From: Sipunculus nudus
Taxonomy: Eukaryota; Annelida; Sipuncula; Golfingiida; Sipunculidae
Length of the DNA stretch: 64,000 bases
Assembly (NCBI GenBank): GCA_026874595.1
Contig: CM049317.1
Location: forward strand, 47,270,401 to 47,334,400
Direction: 5' to 3'
Shown here one piece after another: positions 1-10,400 of this stretch; positions within the stretch are counted from its first letter, which is position 1, and the number at the start of each line of letters is the position of its first letter. Both the position numbers and the translations under genes were made by a program. The notes below the pieces were generated by a model, which was not told where the DNA came from, searched no databases, and saw only the letters and a program-made list of their open reading frames with translations.

Positions 1-225
1 TCGCAACCGAACAACTTTTTTTAACACTCATGTACAGGAGTAAGCTAACGCTTACAGGGCAATATTTTGACAGGTAATTTATTTTAAAAAGCGACGCCAT
101 TTGTCCTGTTAATTCAGCATGCTTTATAGATGATAAGGCCCCTTTAATCATTTGCATCCAGTTTAATAAGACTACAGTGGTTTTAATGAGCACAAGAAAA
201 CCTTTTTACTTTTTAACGGGAATAA
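1..225. repeat. Dispersed repeat, related copy at 20095-20225
   Basis: The segment with CAGGGCAATATTTTGACAGG, then TTTATTTTAAA, then CATGCTTTATAG and GGCCCCTTTAA recurs at 20095-20225 in the same orientation with substitutions. No coding content is seen; probably a fragment of an unnamed interspersed element. Confidence 0.55.
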
Positions 226-549
226 TATGCCATATTTATGTAAGGCCGACCATGAATAAGCATATTTGATAGATTTCGTTTCCTGTTAACTGGCGTAGGC
301 CTATAATGGCCTTTTTTAAAGCATTAAAACAGAAAAGCCCTCGTACCTCCCCCACCCTCATGGCAAACGCTAACAAATGCGTGTAAAGGAATAAAGTTAT
401 AGATAAATAAAGAGCGTGGAAAACCGGTAACGGATTTTTTGGTAGACTGGAGCTAATTATCCCCCCAAAAATATGATTCAGTCATATATGAAAACAATTT
501 TAAATAAAAAGGCTTCATAAGATGAGATAAAATAGTTTATTTGTTATAT

Positions 550-1430
550 ATACATAATAAACAATATTAAATTCAAAAGTATTTGTCTTGACTAGCTTGT
601 TGTAAAAGAGTACATCGAAAGAAGAAATAAATAAATACATAAAATCGTAACGAAAAGATAATTGTCTACAGATTAGATATCCGCAAAGGACTGGATTAGT
701 TCACGGATGGCTGATACGTATAATACTTGTTTAAGTTATTTAATAATGTGGAAACGACCGGTAACGAACTCCAGATTTCGTTAATTGAAATAGATGGTGT
801 GCTGAGTGATTAAAATCTTGAAAATAACATTCATTTTCTTAAGCAGCTTTCATGGTAAATTGTTGTAAAAGATGGTAAAGCGGTTAAAGAAGTCACTATT
901 ATCCTCCAAGTCGTTTTAACAACCCTATTAAGTTCTGTTCATCGAAATTGAAGCGTCCTCCCCATACAGTGACAAAGAGCGTCAAGACACATTCTATAAC
1001 TCCTCTGTAAAATTTCAGCAGCACCGGTAAAGCCTTGTCCAAACTTTTTTACAGGTCGTTAGTAAAACCGCTGTAAGGCCTTCCTACAAGCATTTACAGT
1101 TTTCCCACTTTTTGAGGACATATGGATACCTAGAAATTTAAAATAATAATTTCTAGCGCAGAACCGTTAATTTCTATAGGCAAGATTTTTCATTCTTTAC
1201 GCCGAAAGTCTTTAATCATCTCCTTGGTTTTCCTAACATCCAACAATAATTTATTGCTTTGCACACCACCCCTCAGTTTGATGTCAAGTTTCATGACGTC
1301 ATTTTCTTTCGTTACCTCGCCGGATAAGCTCGGTAACGCTTTTTGCATCTGCAAATTTCACAATAAGACAATCATAAGAATTCTTGCACGGTCATATGTA
1401 AATATATAATGTAGATGATAACACACAGCC
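550..1430 (-). mobile_element. Decayed LINE reverse transcriptase, C-terminal part
   Basis: Minus-strand frames, with stops and shifts, give the order found in L2/CR1-like LINEs: a KTKEMIxDFRRK block near 1210, an INGSxLE strand, FLGIH near 1120, a YRGVIE-x-V-L block near 1000, VVKTxxRII near 910, and HESCLRK near 845. This is the region after the catalytic motif of the reverse transcriptase. It is a dead, 5'-truncated copy. The exact clade is uncertain. Confidence 0.65.
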
Positions 1431-2100
1431 CTGGTGTGCCCCATTGGTTAGAATCAGCTCTTAAAAAATATTATCACCGATCTTCAATACTTATTGATGG
1501 TTCGATAAAAAAAGTCTTTTATCCAATTGATCATGTTGTATTTAGACCAAGTTCCGTCAGTTTGAGAATACGTTTCTTGAGGAGCATTTTAATAGATGCA
1601 GAAATAAAATCTATCAATAAACTTCTAGCATTAGTAGGTTCTCGCGTATTGAAATGTTTGAAAATATATTGGAGTGTTATCGAATTGGCTGTCATCCGTG
1701 GATCGATTGCTGCAATAAGCGAACTGGAAAGTATCCGGAATGCGACGTTTAAGATAATTTAAGACTTGTCTCTGAAAGGCGAAGCGACTGGATAGTATTC
1801 ATTCAAGCAGGATACGGGAGATTTCCTGGTGACCGGAATGATAACAAATCGTTATCCTTGGAGACTTGGAGCACACCATAGCACACCTCGCGCCTTTAAT
1901 TCGACAGTTTCTGAATTTCAGCGTATCAAGACAAGTATAAAACAGCAAAGTATGAGGGGAAACGGGCCATCAATAGTCCGGGAGCACGGACCCGGCAAAA
2001 GGGTCGTCGTTCAACCCACCACACAGCCAAGGTCTGTATTAAGGTAGCCTGACACCTTTAGAGCAATGCTAAGGGGATAATACTGTCAAACACCTGCTGC
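1431..2100. other. Unassigned stretch with a short open frame
   Basis: A plus-strand open frame of 115 codons (1415-1762) has no recognised domain and begins inside the antisense of the LINE fragment. Sequence around 1985-2045 recurs in inverted orientation at about 5510-5610 (shared CAACCCACCACACA), so at least part is repeat. Confidence 0.35.
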
Positions 2101-2675
2101 TGGTTTTTTATATATATTATCGAAATCTGCTGGAGTAATTTAATTTGTTCTTTAATACATGGCTACCAAAATGTCATGGAAACAAAAAACCATGCCATAT
2201 TACAAGTCATCGCTTTAAATTTGAGTACTTCTGAAAGATTACACTTAATTGGTATTTGGTGAAACTGTCACACATTTTTGTGAATAACTCCTACTTACGG
2301 ATTGAAATTAGAGCCTGTTTTGTGGCAAAATATTATTCTTTTATATGACAATATGGGGGAGGGGTGGGTGGAGGTAATACTGTATGGTAACTATGGTTGG
2401 AAATTTTGACTGTTCAGTTTGCCTCCACTGAAAGAATCACATTTCTGCAGATTTGTCCTTAAAGATGAAGGTCAAGGTCACCGGGTTTTACACTCTTCCG
2501 AGATTGTTGTATAATCAACAATGAGTGTTCAAAATTTTGGAGGAAAATATGCAGTCCTTCAAAAGTTATCGCGTTCAAAGGATCCTACAGACGACACCGA
2601 CAACTGACGACGCCAGACGACGACAGACGATGGCACTGAAAACAACATGTCTCCCCTGGAGGGGGGAGACATAAT
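2100..2675 (+). repeat. Dispersed repeat with AAGGTCAAGGTCACC motif and terminal hairpin
   Basis: The block contains AAGGTCAAGGTCACC, an ACGACGCCAGACGACG-type run, and ends in a perfect 10-bp stem, ATGTCTCCCC/GGGGAGACAT (2647-2656 and 2663-2672). The layout resembles abundant non-coding interspersed repeats of molluscs. The class is unknown. Confidence 0.45.
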
Positions 2676-5600
2676 AATAGTAAAAGGGAACAGTATCGTC
2701 TTTAATTTTCTTTATTTGCTCAAAATCAAATAGAATACTGAACTTACAGCTAAAAAAGTATATTAAAATTTGGTCTTTAGAAGTCTAACCTCTTGAAATA
2801 CCACCTTATAGTGAAAGCATATGTATCATGACAATAACATATTGACTCTCTTACTTTTAAGCACCAAATTACCAATAATGACGTCAAAGAAAATTAACAG
2901 TCACAAATAAGGATATGGCATCAAATGAATTTAGGTCTCCAACCGTTAAGTTTAATACACGCTTAATATATTCGGCTTAAGGATTGTCAGAGATTGGGGG
3001 GGGATATATATAGTATAAAAAAAAAATTATGATAATCAGCGGAGTTTCCCTTAATTGTTTTCCAAGATAACTTGACAGTGACAAGCTTACTTTGTATAAC
3101 TCTATCCGGCAAGGCTTCCACGGACTCCTTTATTTCTTATATTATCTTATGAATAATTGTCTAGTATAATTTCCTGTTGTTTTTTTTTTAATTCCCTGCT
3201 CTTTTGTAGACCTGTTCATGTATTGGTGCAGTTATACAAGAAAGCCATCTATAGCTCAACTAAACAAACCTTCAGGTGCCGCTTGTAGAACTGAAGGTAA
3301 TGGAATTAAAGTAACCAAAATAAATACGACTCTGTAGTGAAAACGCCGATATTTGTCCTATATTTTTTTTCTGGAAATTCCTTTTAACCCCTTTAATTAG
3401 TCTCACGTGTTCCTATAATTTCCTGTATATGTATTTCTTCAGGAGCTTAGTGGATCCCCTTTTATGGAGAAAGGTTGAGATTAAAGTGGACATATTAACA
3501 GACATAAAATTCGCCTAACATGAGTGAAAACATTCCAGTTCAAGGTAAGGTGATTTATTTTATTTGAAAGAAAGATAAGTGAATTAAATATGTGTGAAGA
3601 GCTTCAAGGCATCATTCACAGAAAGAGAGGCAGTTTAGAATATATTGGGGTACTTTAACCGTTCCTTTTTGCAAGTACTCGAAGAAGAAGAATTATTCAA
3701 TAAATCTAAATATAAAAGATTTAACAACAAACAAATGTTTATACTTAAGTCAGGTCTGAGGTCAAGAACATTGTATATTTAAACAAAAATAATCTTAATG
3801 GTGGGTGGACATTTATTCTAGGATTGTCATGATTACCGACAGATATACGAATGTAGCCATGACAAGGTTTGCCAAACATGTCTGATTATGGGACTGAAAT
3901 AGGTCATATATAAGTAGACGACAATCATTAGCGTAGTTTAGATTTTATGTTTTTCATCTGTGGGCGTTTCTTGTAAATTTGATGAGGCAATAGGAGGGAA
4001 ACACAATTTTATTCACTGAACTTAAGTGTCTACAAAACATAACATCAATGCAACGAAGAAGGCACGCAAAACCTCTTTTAATATTAAATGCAAAGGTATA
4101 TCAGATAATTTATGAGCGTTTAGATAACATATATCGTCTGCCTCATATGTACTTTAATTGTTGATGCAGTTAGTTAGTTACATCACATAATCACATAAAA
4201 TGTTATGCAGAAATTAACAATCTGAAAACAAAATAATTTTAATTTTATTTCCATTCTTGTATGTTATCCTATAAGTTTTCTACATGTCAAGATTGTTCAA
4301 ACAATACTTAAACATTCTTAAATAGCAACTTTGCCTGTATACGTCTTTTCCTGCTTACTTTCGTGTTTAATTTTGTACAATATTTGTATATTGCGATGAT
4401 AAAGTAAATAAGTATAAAGTGATAAAAGAGTACAGAAAATGAAATATTCATGATGCATTTGCCCTCAGTAATTTTTTTGTAAACTCTATTCGAAGTGTGG
4501 AAGACTGTTTAAAAAGTTTCTTACGGGCCCTCTCTCTTCAATCTCGTCGCACAAAGTACTCGGTGCTTATTTCATATCGGACACTCCGTTTTTATTTGCA
4601 GACAAACTTGTTTTCAAGGATGATAAAGTGTCATCAGTTAGATTTTTATTCCGAAAGATCTGAAGAACAAAAGCAAAGTATAAAATGCCTATTTTACAGT
4701 ATATACACTACTTCAGGGTTCGGCCAAATATGCATCCCTATACCTACCAGACTACTTATTAGCAGGAGAGATTCCCGAACAGAAACAGCGAATGTCGTAT
4801 CTAATAAAGTAGACCTGTAATTATCAGCGTAAAATAACGTAAATCACAATGGCAGATATTGCAAAAATGTGTTATTACTTGGACTTTAATATTGCGAGAT
4901 ATATAATTTTAATACGTGTATCAGCTGCTACTCAATCCGTTTCAATTGTTCTAGGTATTGCATGTATAGGCATGTTATCACCAGGAACTTCTCTTTTCTA
5001 TTTATACAAAGTATATTGTATAATAAAGTATTCTCCAGCAAATCCACCGATCAACACATGAAAACTGCCTCAATGACAAAATATCGCGCAGCCCATTTTT
5101 AATCGTTATGGTATCATGAGACCTAATCATTGATTATGTGCAATATAAATAGGTCCAGTATATATTTTCTATCAGCATGTATAATTTTACGATAAAGTTT
5201 GAAAGCTTGAGCGACCATTGAATACGAAAACATAATAAAAATCCAGATTTTTTAATTAAATATGATATTTTTAGTTACAAGAAATGAGTGTATATATGTT
5301 TTATATATGGTTGTTACAAATATTGATAGACCCGTAAAGACCTTCCAGAGATTCCTTCATTATAAAGCTTTGTTGATTATAAGGCAAGATATTCACATTT
5401 AAGTTACCGCTACTCTTTTCATTTTCCAGCTCAAACGGTCAAGCGTCGGCTACAAAAAGGTCAGTAGCACAGACCTGTTACAAAATTTGACAGTACTACC
5501 TCACTAGCAGTGCTGTAGAGGTATAAAGCTACCATAATATCAAGTCAGACCTTGGATGTGTGGTGGGTTGAACGATTTCGTTATATTTTAGACCCTACAG

Positions 5601-6180
5601 AAATTTGCTCCCGGACTTAAGCTCACTAAGATGAGCTATTCTCAAAGATAAGAATCTGACATGCTAGAAGTGAATGATCCCAGGCAGTTGTTTCAGCGAA
5701 TAAAGATATTCTTTCCATATAAGGCCAAGTAGAGTTCTCTTAATAATTCAGGCGACCTGAGTCTACCAGAAAAGATTAATTTTATGTCCGTTTGGATCAG
5801 GGTGAATTCCCTGCTGCAGGGAATGAAACTTGGGGAGAGGGTTTTCGTTTGTTTCAAAGTGCACAAGAACGCTGGACCTTATGGGATCCCATGCGTCATC
5901 TGAGAACCTGTGCATAACGAATTGTCCCAAAGTTCGCTTTTTTCCATCCGGTCCTCGCGAACGAGCACAATGTCGGACATTTTGTTAATACTATAGTCAG
6001 GTTCGGACAGTAAAGTATCTTTATCCTTTGATATCGTGATCTATGTTTAGTTCCAAATATTACAGTCATTTCTTTGTTAACTAATGATTCACTGAGTGTC
6101 TCCATGAAAAAAAAATTAAACGCAAGTTTACTTAAAATAAGAAATTAAAGTAGAAACGAGGGTGTACAAAGCAGAAATCA
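2676..6180. other. AT-rich DNA without a recognised gene
   Basis: Frequent stops in all frames. The longest open frames (4497-4820 and 4849-5061, plus) show no domain and no convincing coding bias. The only structure seen is the inverted relation of about 5510-5610 with about 1985-2045. Confidence 0.5.
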
Positions 6181-6204
6181 TCTCATATAATCAGGACTCT
6201 TTTC

Positions 6205-6660
6205 CGTCGTGTGTAACTGTAGATAAAGGGATAGCACATGGTAACTGCTGATAAGAGGCATATTGCATGGTAACTGTTGATAAGCGCAGATCGTGTGGTA
6301 ACTGTTGATAAGAGGCATATCGCATGGTAACTGTTGATAAGGGTGAGAACGCATGACAACCGCTGATAACAGGCACATTAAAGGGTAACCGTTGATAAGA
6401 AACACATCGAACGCTAACTATCCATAACAGGTCCATCACTGTGTAACTGTTCCTTACGAACACATCGAATGGAAAATGTTTATATCAAGCACATCAAATG
6501 GTTACATAAAAACACGTGAATAGCAAGGTAACAATAATAACAAGTTTACCAAAGAATGCCAGTTGGTATCCGGTACATAGAGCGACAACTGGTGGCAGCG
6601 GACATATCCAACGGTGATTACTGATAGCTGGCGCACGGATAGGTAGCTGCTGACCAAAGT
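6205..6660. repeat. 29-bp minisatellite (GGTAACTGTTGATAAGAGGC type)
   Basis: About 14 units of 27-30 bp, best conserved at 6230-6420 and decaying towards 6660. Each contains TAACTGTTGATAA followed by a CACATCGAA-like segment. It is unrelated in sequence to the neighbouring 30-bp array but similar in period. Short open frames run through it on the minus strand; they are a product of the repeat. Confidence 0.8.
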
Positions 6661-6764
6661 CATATCGAACAACCCTTGGTAATGGGCATTGTGCTTTCAG
6701 TTTTGTTATAACACACTAGCTGAATAATTTTCGCTAGGTCTCACATGACCTCCGGCTGGCCATC

Positions 6765-7372
6765 TGTCTGTACTCTTGACTTTTGCAGGCCATTTGTTTG
6801 TCATCTCATTTTGGCTTCCACCCATTTGCTCTTCTGACTTTTGCTGGCTGAATGTCTGTCCGTATAACTTTTGTTGGCCAACTGTTTGTCCGTATGACTT
6901 TTGTTGGCCCACTGTTTGTCCATTATGACTTTTCCTGCCAATCTGTTTCCTCATATGGCTTTTGCTGGCCACCTGATCGTTCGTATGACTTTCGCTGGAC
7001 AACTATTTCCTAGTATAATTTGCTGGCCACTTGTTTCCTCATATCACTTTTGTTGACCTCCTAATCGTTTGCATGATTTTTGCTGGCCAGCTATTTCCTA
7101 GTATAATTTTGCTGCCCATCTGTTTGCTCGTATGACCTTTGTTGACCTCCTAATCTTTCGTAAGACTTTTGCTGGCCATTTGTTTGTTTGTATGACTTAT
7201 GCTCGCCAATTAATTGATCGGCAGACTTTAGCTGACCATCTGTTTGCTCGTCGGACCTTGGCTGTCCATCTGTTTGCTCGTCGGACCTTGGCTGTCCATT
7301 TGTTTGCTCGTCGGATGTTGGCTGTCCATCGATTTGCTCACCTAACACGGACTTGCCATTGACTTGCGCGTC
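6765..7372. repeat. 30-bp minisatellite overlapping the cyclase 3' end
   Basis: About 20 degenerate units of 28-30 bp follow the pattern CTTTTGCTGGCCATCTGTTT plus TGCTCGTATGA. Units from about 7372 to 7093 are translated as the decapeptide tail of the cyclase. Units from 7090 down to about 6765 lie beyond the stop codon and have drifted in length, breaking the frame. Three units at 7220-7310 are nearly identical, suggesting recent expansion within the coding part. Confidence 0.88.
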
Positions 7373-7498
7373 TGACGATAAGAAGCTGTCTGTTGGTTCG
7401 ATGTTAAGTACCACCGTTGCTGTTTTATAAGTTTGTATTGCGGGAGATGAGACATCCGTTTTCCTCAATAAGAAACACGTTCGCATGACACCTTTACC
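7091..7498 (-). other. Exon 4: cyclase C-terminus and decapeptide-repeat tail
   Basis: The acceptor is CATCTTTCAG at 7499. The first residues, [15 protein letters not shown], match the conserved end of receptor cyclase domains (KGKG...TYWL), although the usual Tyr-Trp is Cys-Phe here. After about 45 further residues the tail becomes imperfect 10-residue repeats of the [10 protein letters not shown] type, rich in Gln, Asp, Ser and Gly, and ends at TAG (7091-7093). The repeats are the translated form of a 30-bp minisatellite. No clear AATAAA was seen soon after this stop. Confidence 0.78.
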
Positions 7499-10400
7499 CT
7501 GAAAGATGTAAGGCACATAGCGTAACATTTTATGACACAATATGTAGAAATATTGTTTCAAGCGGAACGAATGGCCTGGTACGAAGGATGTTTGTTTTTG
7601 CAGTAAATAATTGCTTATGAAAAAGTTTTACATTTTTTTATTAAATTATTTAATATAAAATGTTGTAATTGCCAAAGTACATTTTACATCTTGGTATATT
7701 CTATATTGTTGTGGTCACATTTTGAGCGCACCTTGATTTCCAGAGGGCCTCGTGACTTTATTTGGAAGCCACCAAGCTGATCTAGCAGTTCGGCGGTGTT
7801 TTGTGAGATCTGGATGCACATGGGCAGGGAGGTAGACTCCATCCTACTGGCCGTGTTAACCGTGTCACCAAACAGACAATACCGTGGCATCTTGGTCCCA
7901 ACTACTCCGGCCACAACGGGACCACTGTGGATCCCGGCACGTATCTTTACTTTACTTGAAGGGTCACGTGGTAAACTTATTGTGTTGGCAATTCCAACCA
8001 AATCCAGCGCCATGCTGCCTGTTGAAGACATAGATATTGGTTAACACACTGAGCCTACGAGAATCATGTATCCACAAAACATTCGGTAAAACCCATGCTC
8101 TTTTAAAACATGCACTTCTTAAAATCATCTTTGAACTACGAGTGTATTATTATCTGACTAGTCGTTGTTTTAGGGACCTGATAATTCTTACGTATGTTAC
8201 ACATTTGGTAAGGATGTGGACCTTTGATTATCCCCTGTTTGTTACCAAACTATATCTTCAAACATGGTTTGACTAACAACACACTAATAAAAAACAAACG
8301 TTACCATTTAAAGAAAAATAAAGGTGCATAAATATGTATCATCCCGACATACATGGCTGTCTGTATGCATTTGGCTATTAGTTTTCGTCAGACAAATTAT
8401 TTCGCTTATCATGCATGCAAACAAACGGGGCCTGTCTTTGTGTGGAGTATATTCTTTTTTTTATATATATTTAAGGCATACGCCTAAAAAAGCCAGGCGA
8501 ATACCATAATGATGGCCTTCCATCTATACCTGGTATATATTAACCAAATATCGCATATCAATGATTGGTATTACCCTTAGACCCCGTTATAAGATGGACG
8601 ACTTACATATATGCATTGCGTGTAGGGTGCCGTTTCTCTTAGGTAAGCCGGAGACGACCATGTAGGCGTCACCGATAGTTTCCACTTTGTACACTTCATG
8701 TTTCCTGATAGTTTCATCAAAAACGGTATATAGATCATTCAGGAAATTCACAATCTCCATAGGGCTGCTGCTTGAAGCCAGGTTTGTGAATCCAACGATA
8801 TCAGAAAAGAAAATTGTGACAGACTCGAAAGATTCCGGTTCTACCGACTGTCCCTGAGACAGAGCAATCGCCACCTCCGGAGGCAATATCTGATGGAGAA
8901 GATTCTCCGTATTTTTATTTGCGGTTGCCAACTCCATGGTCCGCTCAGCCACTTTCTCCTCCAGGTGTGTGACGTAACCCTCCAGAGATTCCATCATACA
9001 GTCCATAATACTCTTCTTTGATGGTCGTGACGATAAAAGAATCCTTTTCACTTGGGAAAACGATGGTCTTTTCTCTGGATCAGAATCCCACGCTCGTTTG
9101 ATGACCATTTTGACACTGTCTGTGCCAAAATTGTCCAGTGACGGCCGGAGATTTTTGTTAATTATCATATTAATGATATCCACAGGGGTTCTGCTCTCAG
9201 ACAGATCAGTGAAGGGGTCTTCACGGGTGAATATCTCCACCAGAATTATAGCTGCGCTATACACGTCTGATGGCTTGTTTGGAAAAGTGTTATTTCTCAG
9301 TAGTTCAGGAGCGGTCCAGTATTTGGCTTTAGCTACTATGTTTTCATCTTTCTCCGCAAATGGTTGCATCGGTTCAATCTGCGATTTACGAGGAAACCGG
9401 GACTGATTCTGGACTTTCATCAACTTATTGTACTCCCAGTCTGCTACTTTAACATTCCACTTTTGGTCGATAAGACAACTTTCTGACGTCAGATATCCGT
9501 GCACTAAACCCTGGTTGTGAATGAACTGCATGCCACATACAATATCAATAGCCAGAGAAAACTTTATGTTATCGTCAATTCTGTACTTATCATTTTGAAC
9601 AACGTCCGAGAGGGTGCCTTTTGGGGCGTTCTCACTGACCAAGAAAATCTGACCGTCAACCATTGATAAGCCGTAAAATCTCAACACATTGGCATGCTGG
9701 CATTTTTCCCGAAACCAGAGCAGTGTCCTCTTTACTTCAGCGCGGTTCAAGTAAATTGTTCCTAACAACATATCTCTCATACAAACCGGTTTCTCATTAA
9801 GCGTGCCGACAGCAAACATGTTTTGGGTCATAGCATAGCTGACATTAGATATATTGGACATGGTGACAGAGACTGAGCTCCCGGGAACGCAAGCGCCTGT
9901 TGGGTTTTTATCCCATTGTCTGCTCCATTTGATTTTAATTTTCTCTATATCAATTTTCCATTCATCAGAGAGCAAAGCTCTGCGGAATTTGATTTTTTGC
10001 CATCCTATGTAAGAAAATAAAAACAAGATAAGGATCACTAACAGAGGAGAAGCAACTAAGACCGGGACCACCCAGGTCTGCTGAGACCACCATTCGTCGG
10101 TCTTCTGTTTCAGAACGAGTTGATAAACACTTTTTCCCTGACAGTGCATTTTTCTAAAAACACTGATCATAGCCCGGTTGGCTAAAGCTCTCGTAACCAC
10201 AACCGTAAACATCTCAGCCGAATCTTCGCGCGCGAAGTCATTGAAGAATATCCACTCTGCATACCTGAAAAGCTCAACCGCCGTGTCGCAATTTTTCATT
10301 CTGCTCAGGTGGATTAAAAAATAATTTAAGCCTAATATGGGATAAGAATATGTATCATTATCGTCCACTAGGTCAACCTGCAGCTCGTCTTGGCCCTGAG

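Noticed and set aside
1415-1762. A 115-codon plus-strand protein
   Set aside because: No domain, no coding bias, and it lies against the antisense of a dead LINE.
4497-5061. Two small plus-strand frames as a gene pair
   Set aside because: Composition equals the flanks and no splice or promoter signal ties them; treated as non-coding.
6706-7002. Separate repeat-protein gene at 6706-7002 (minus)
   Set aside because: It is the decayed continuation of the minisatellite after the cyclase stop codon; no start context or splice link was found.
6205-7372. CRISPR array
   Set aside because: Units are head-to-tail degenerate repeats without unique spacers, and the DNA is animal nuclear DNA.
9098-9406. 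Plus-strand open frames across the cyclase gene (also 10606-10845, 7796-8044 and 7132-7362)
   Set aside because: They are antisense shadows of well-supported coding exons or of the minisatellite; no motif or independent signal.
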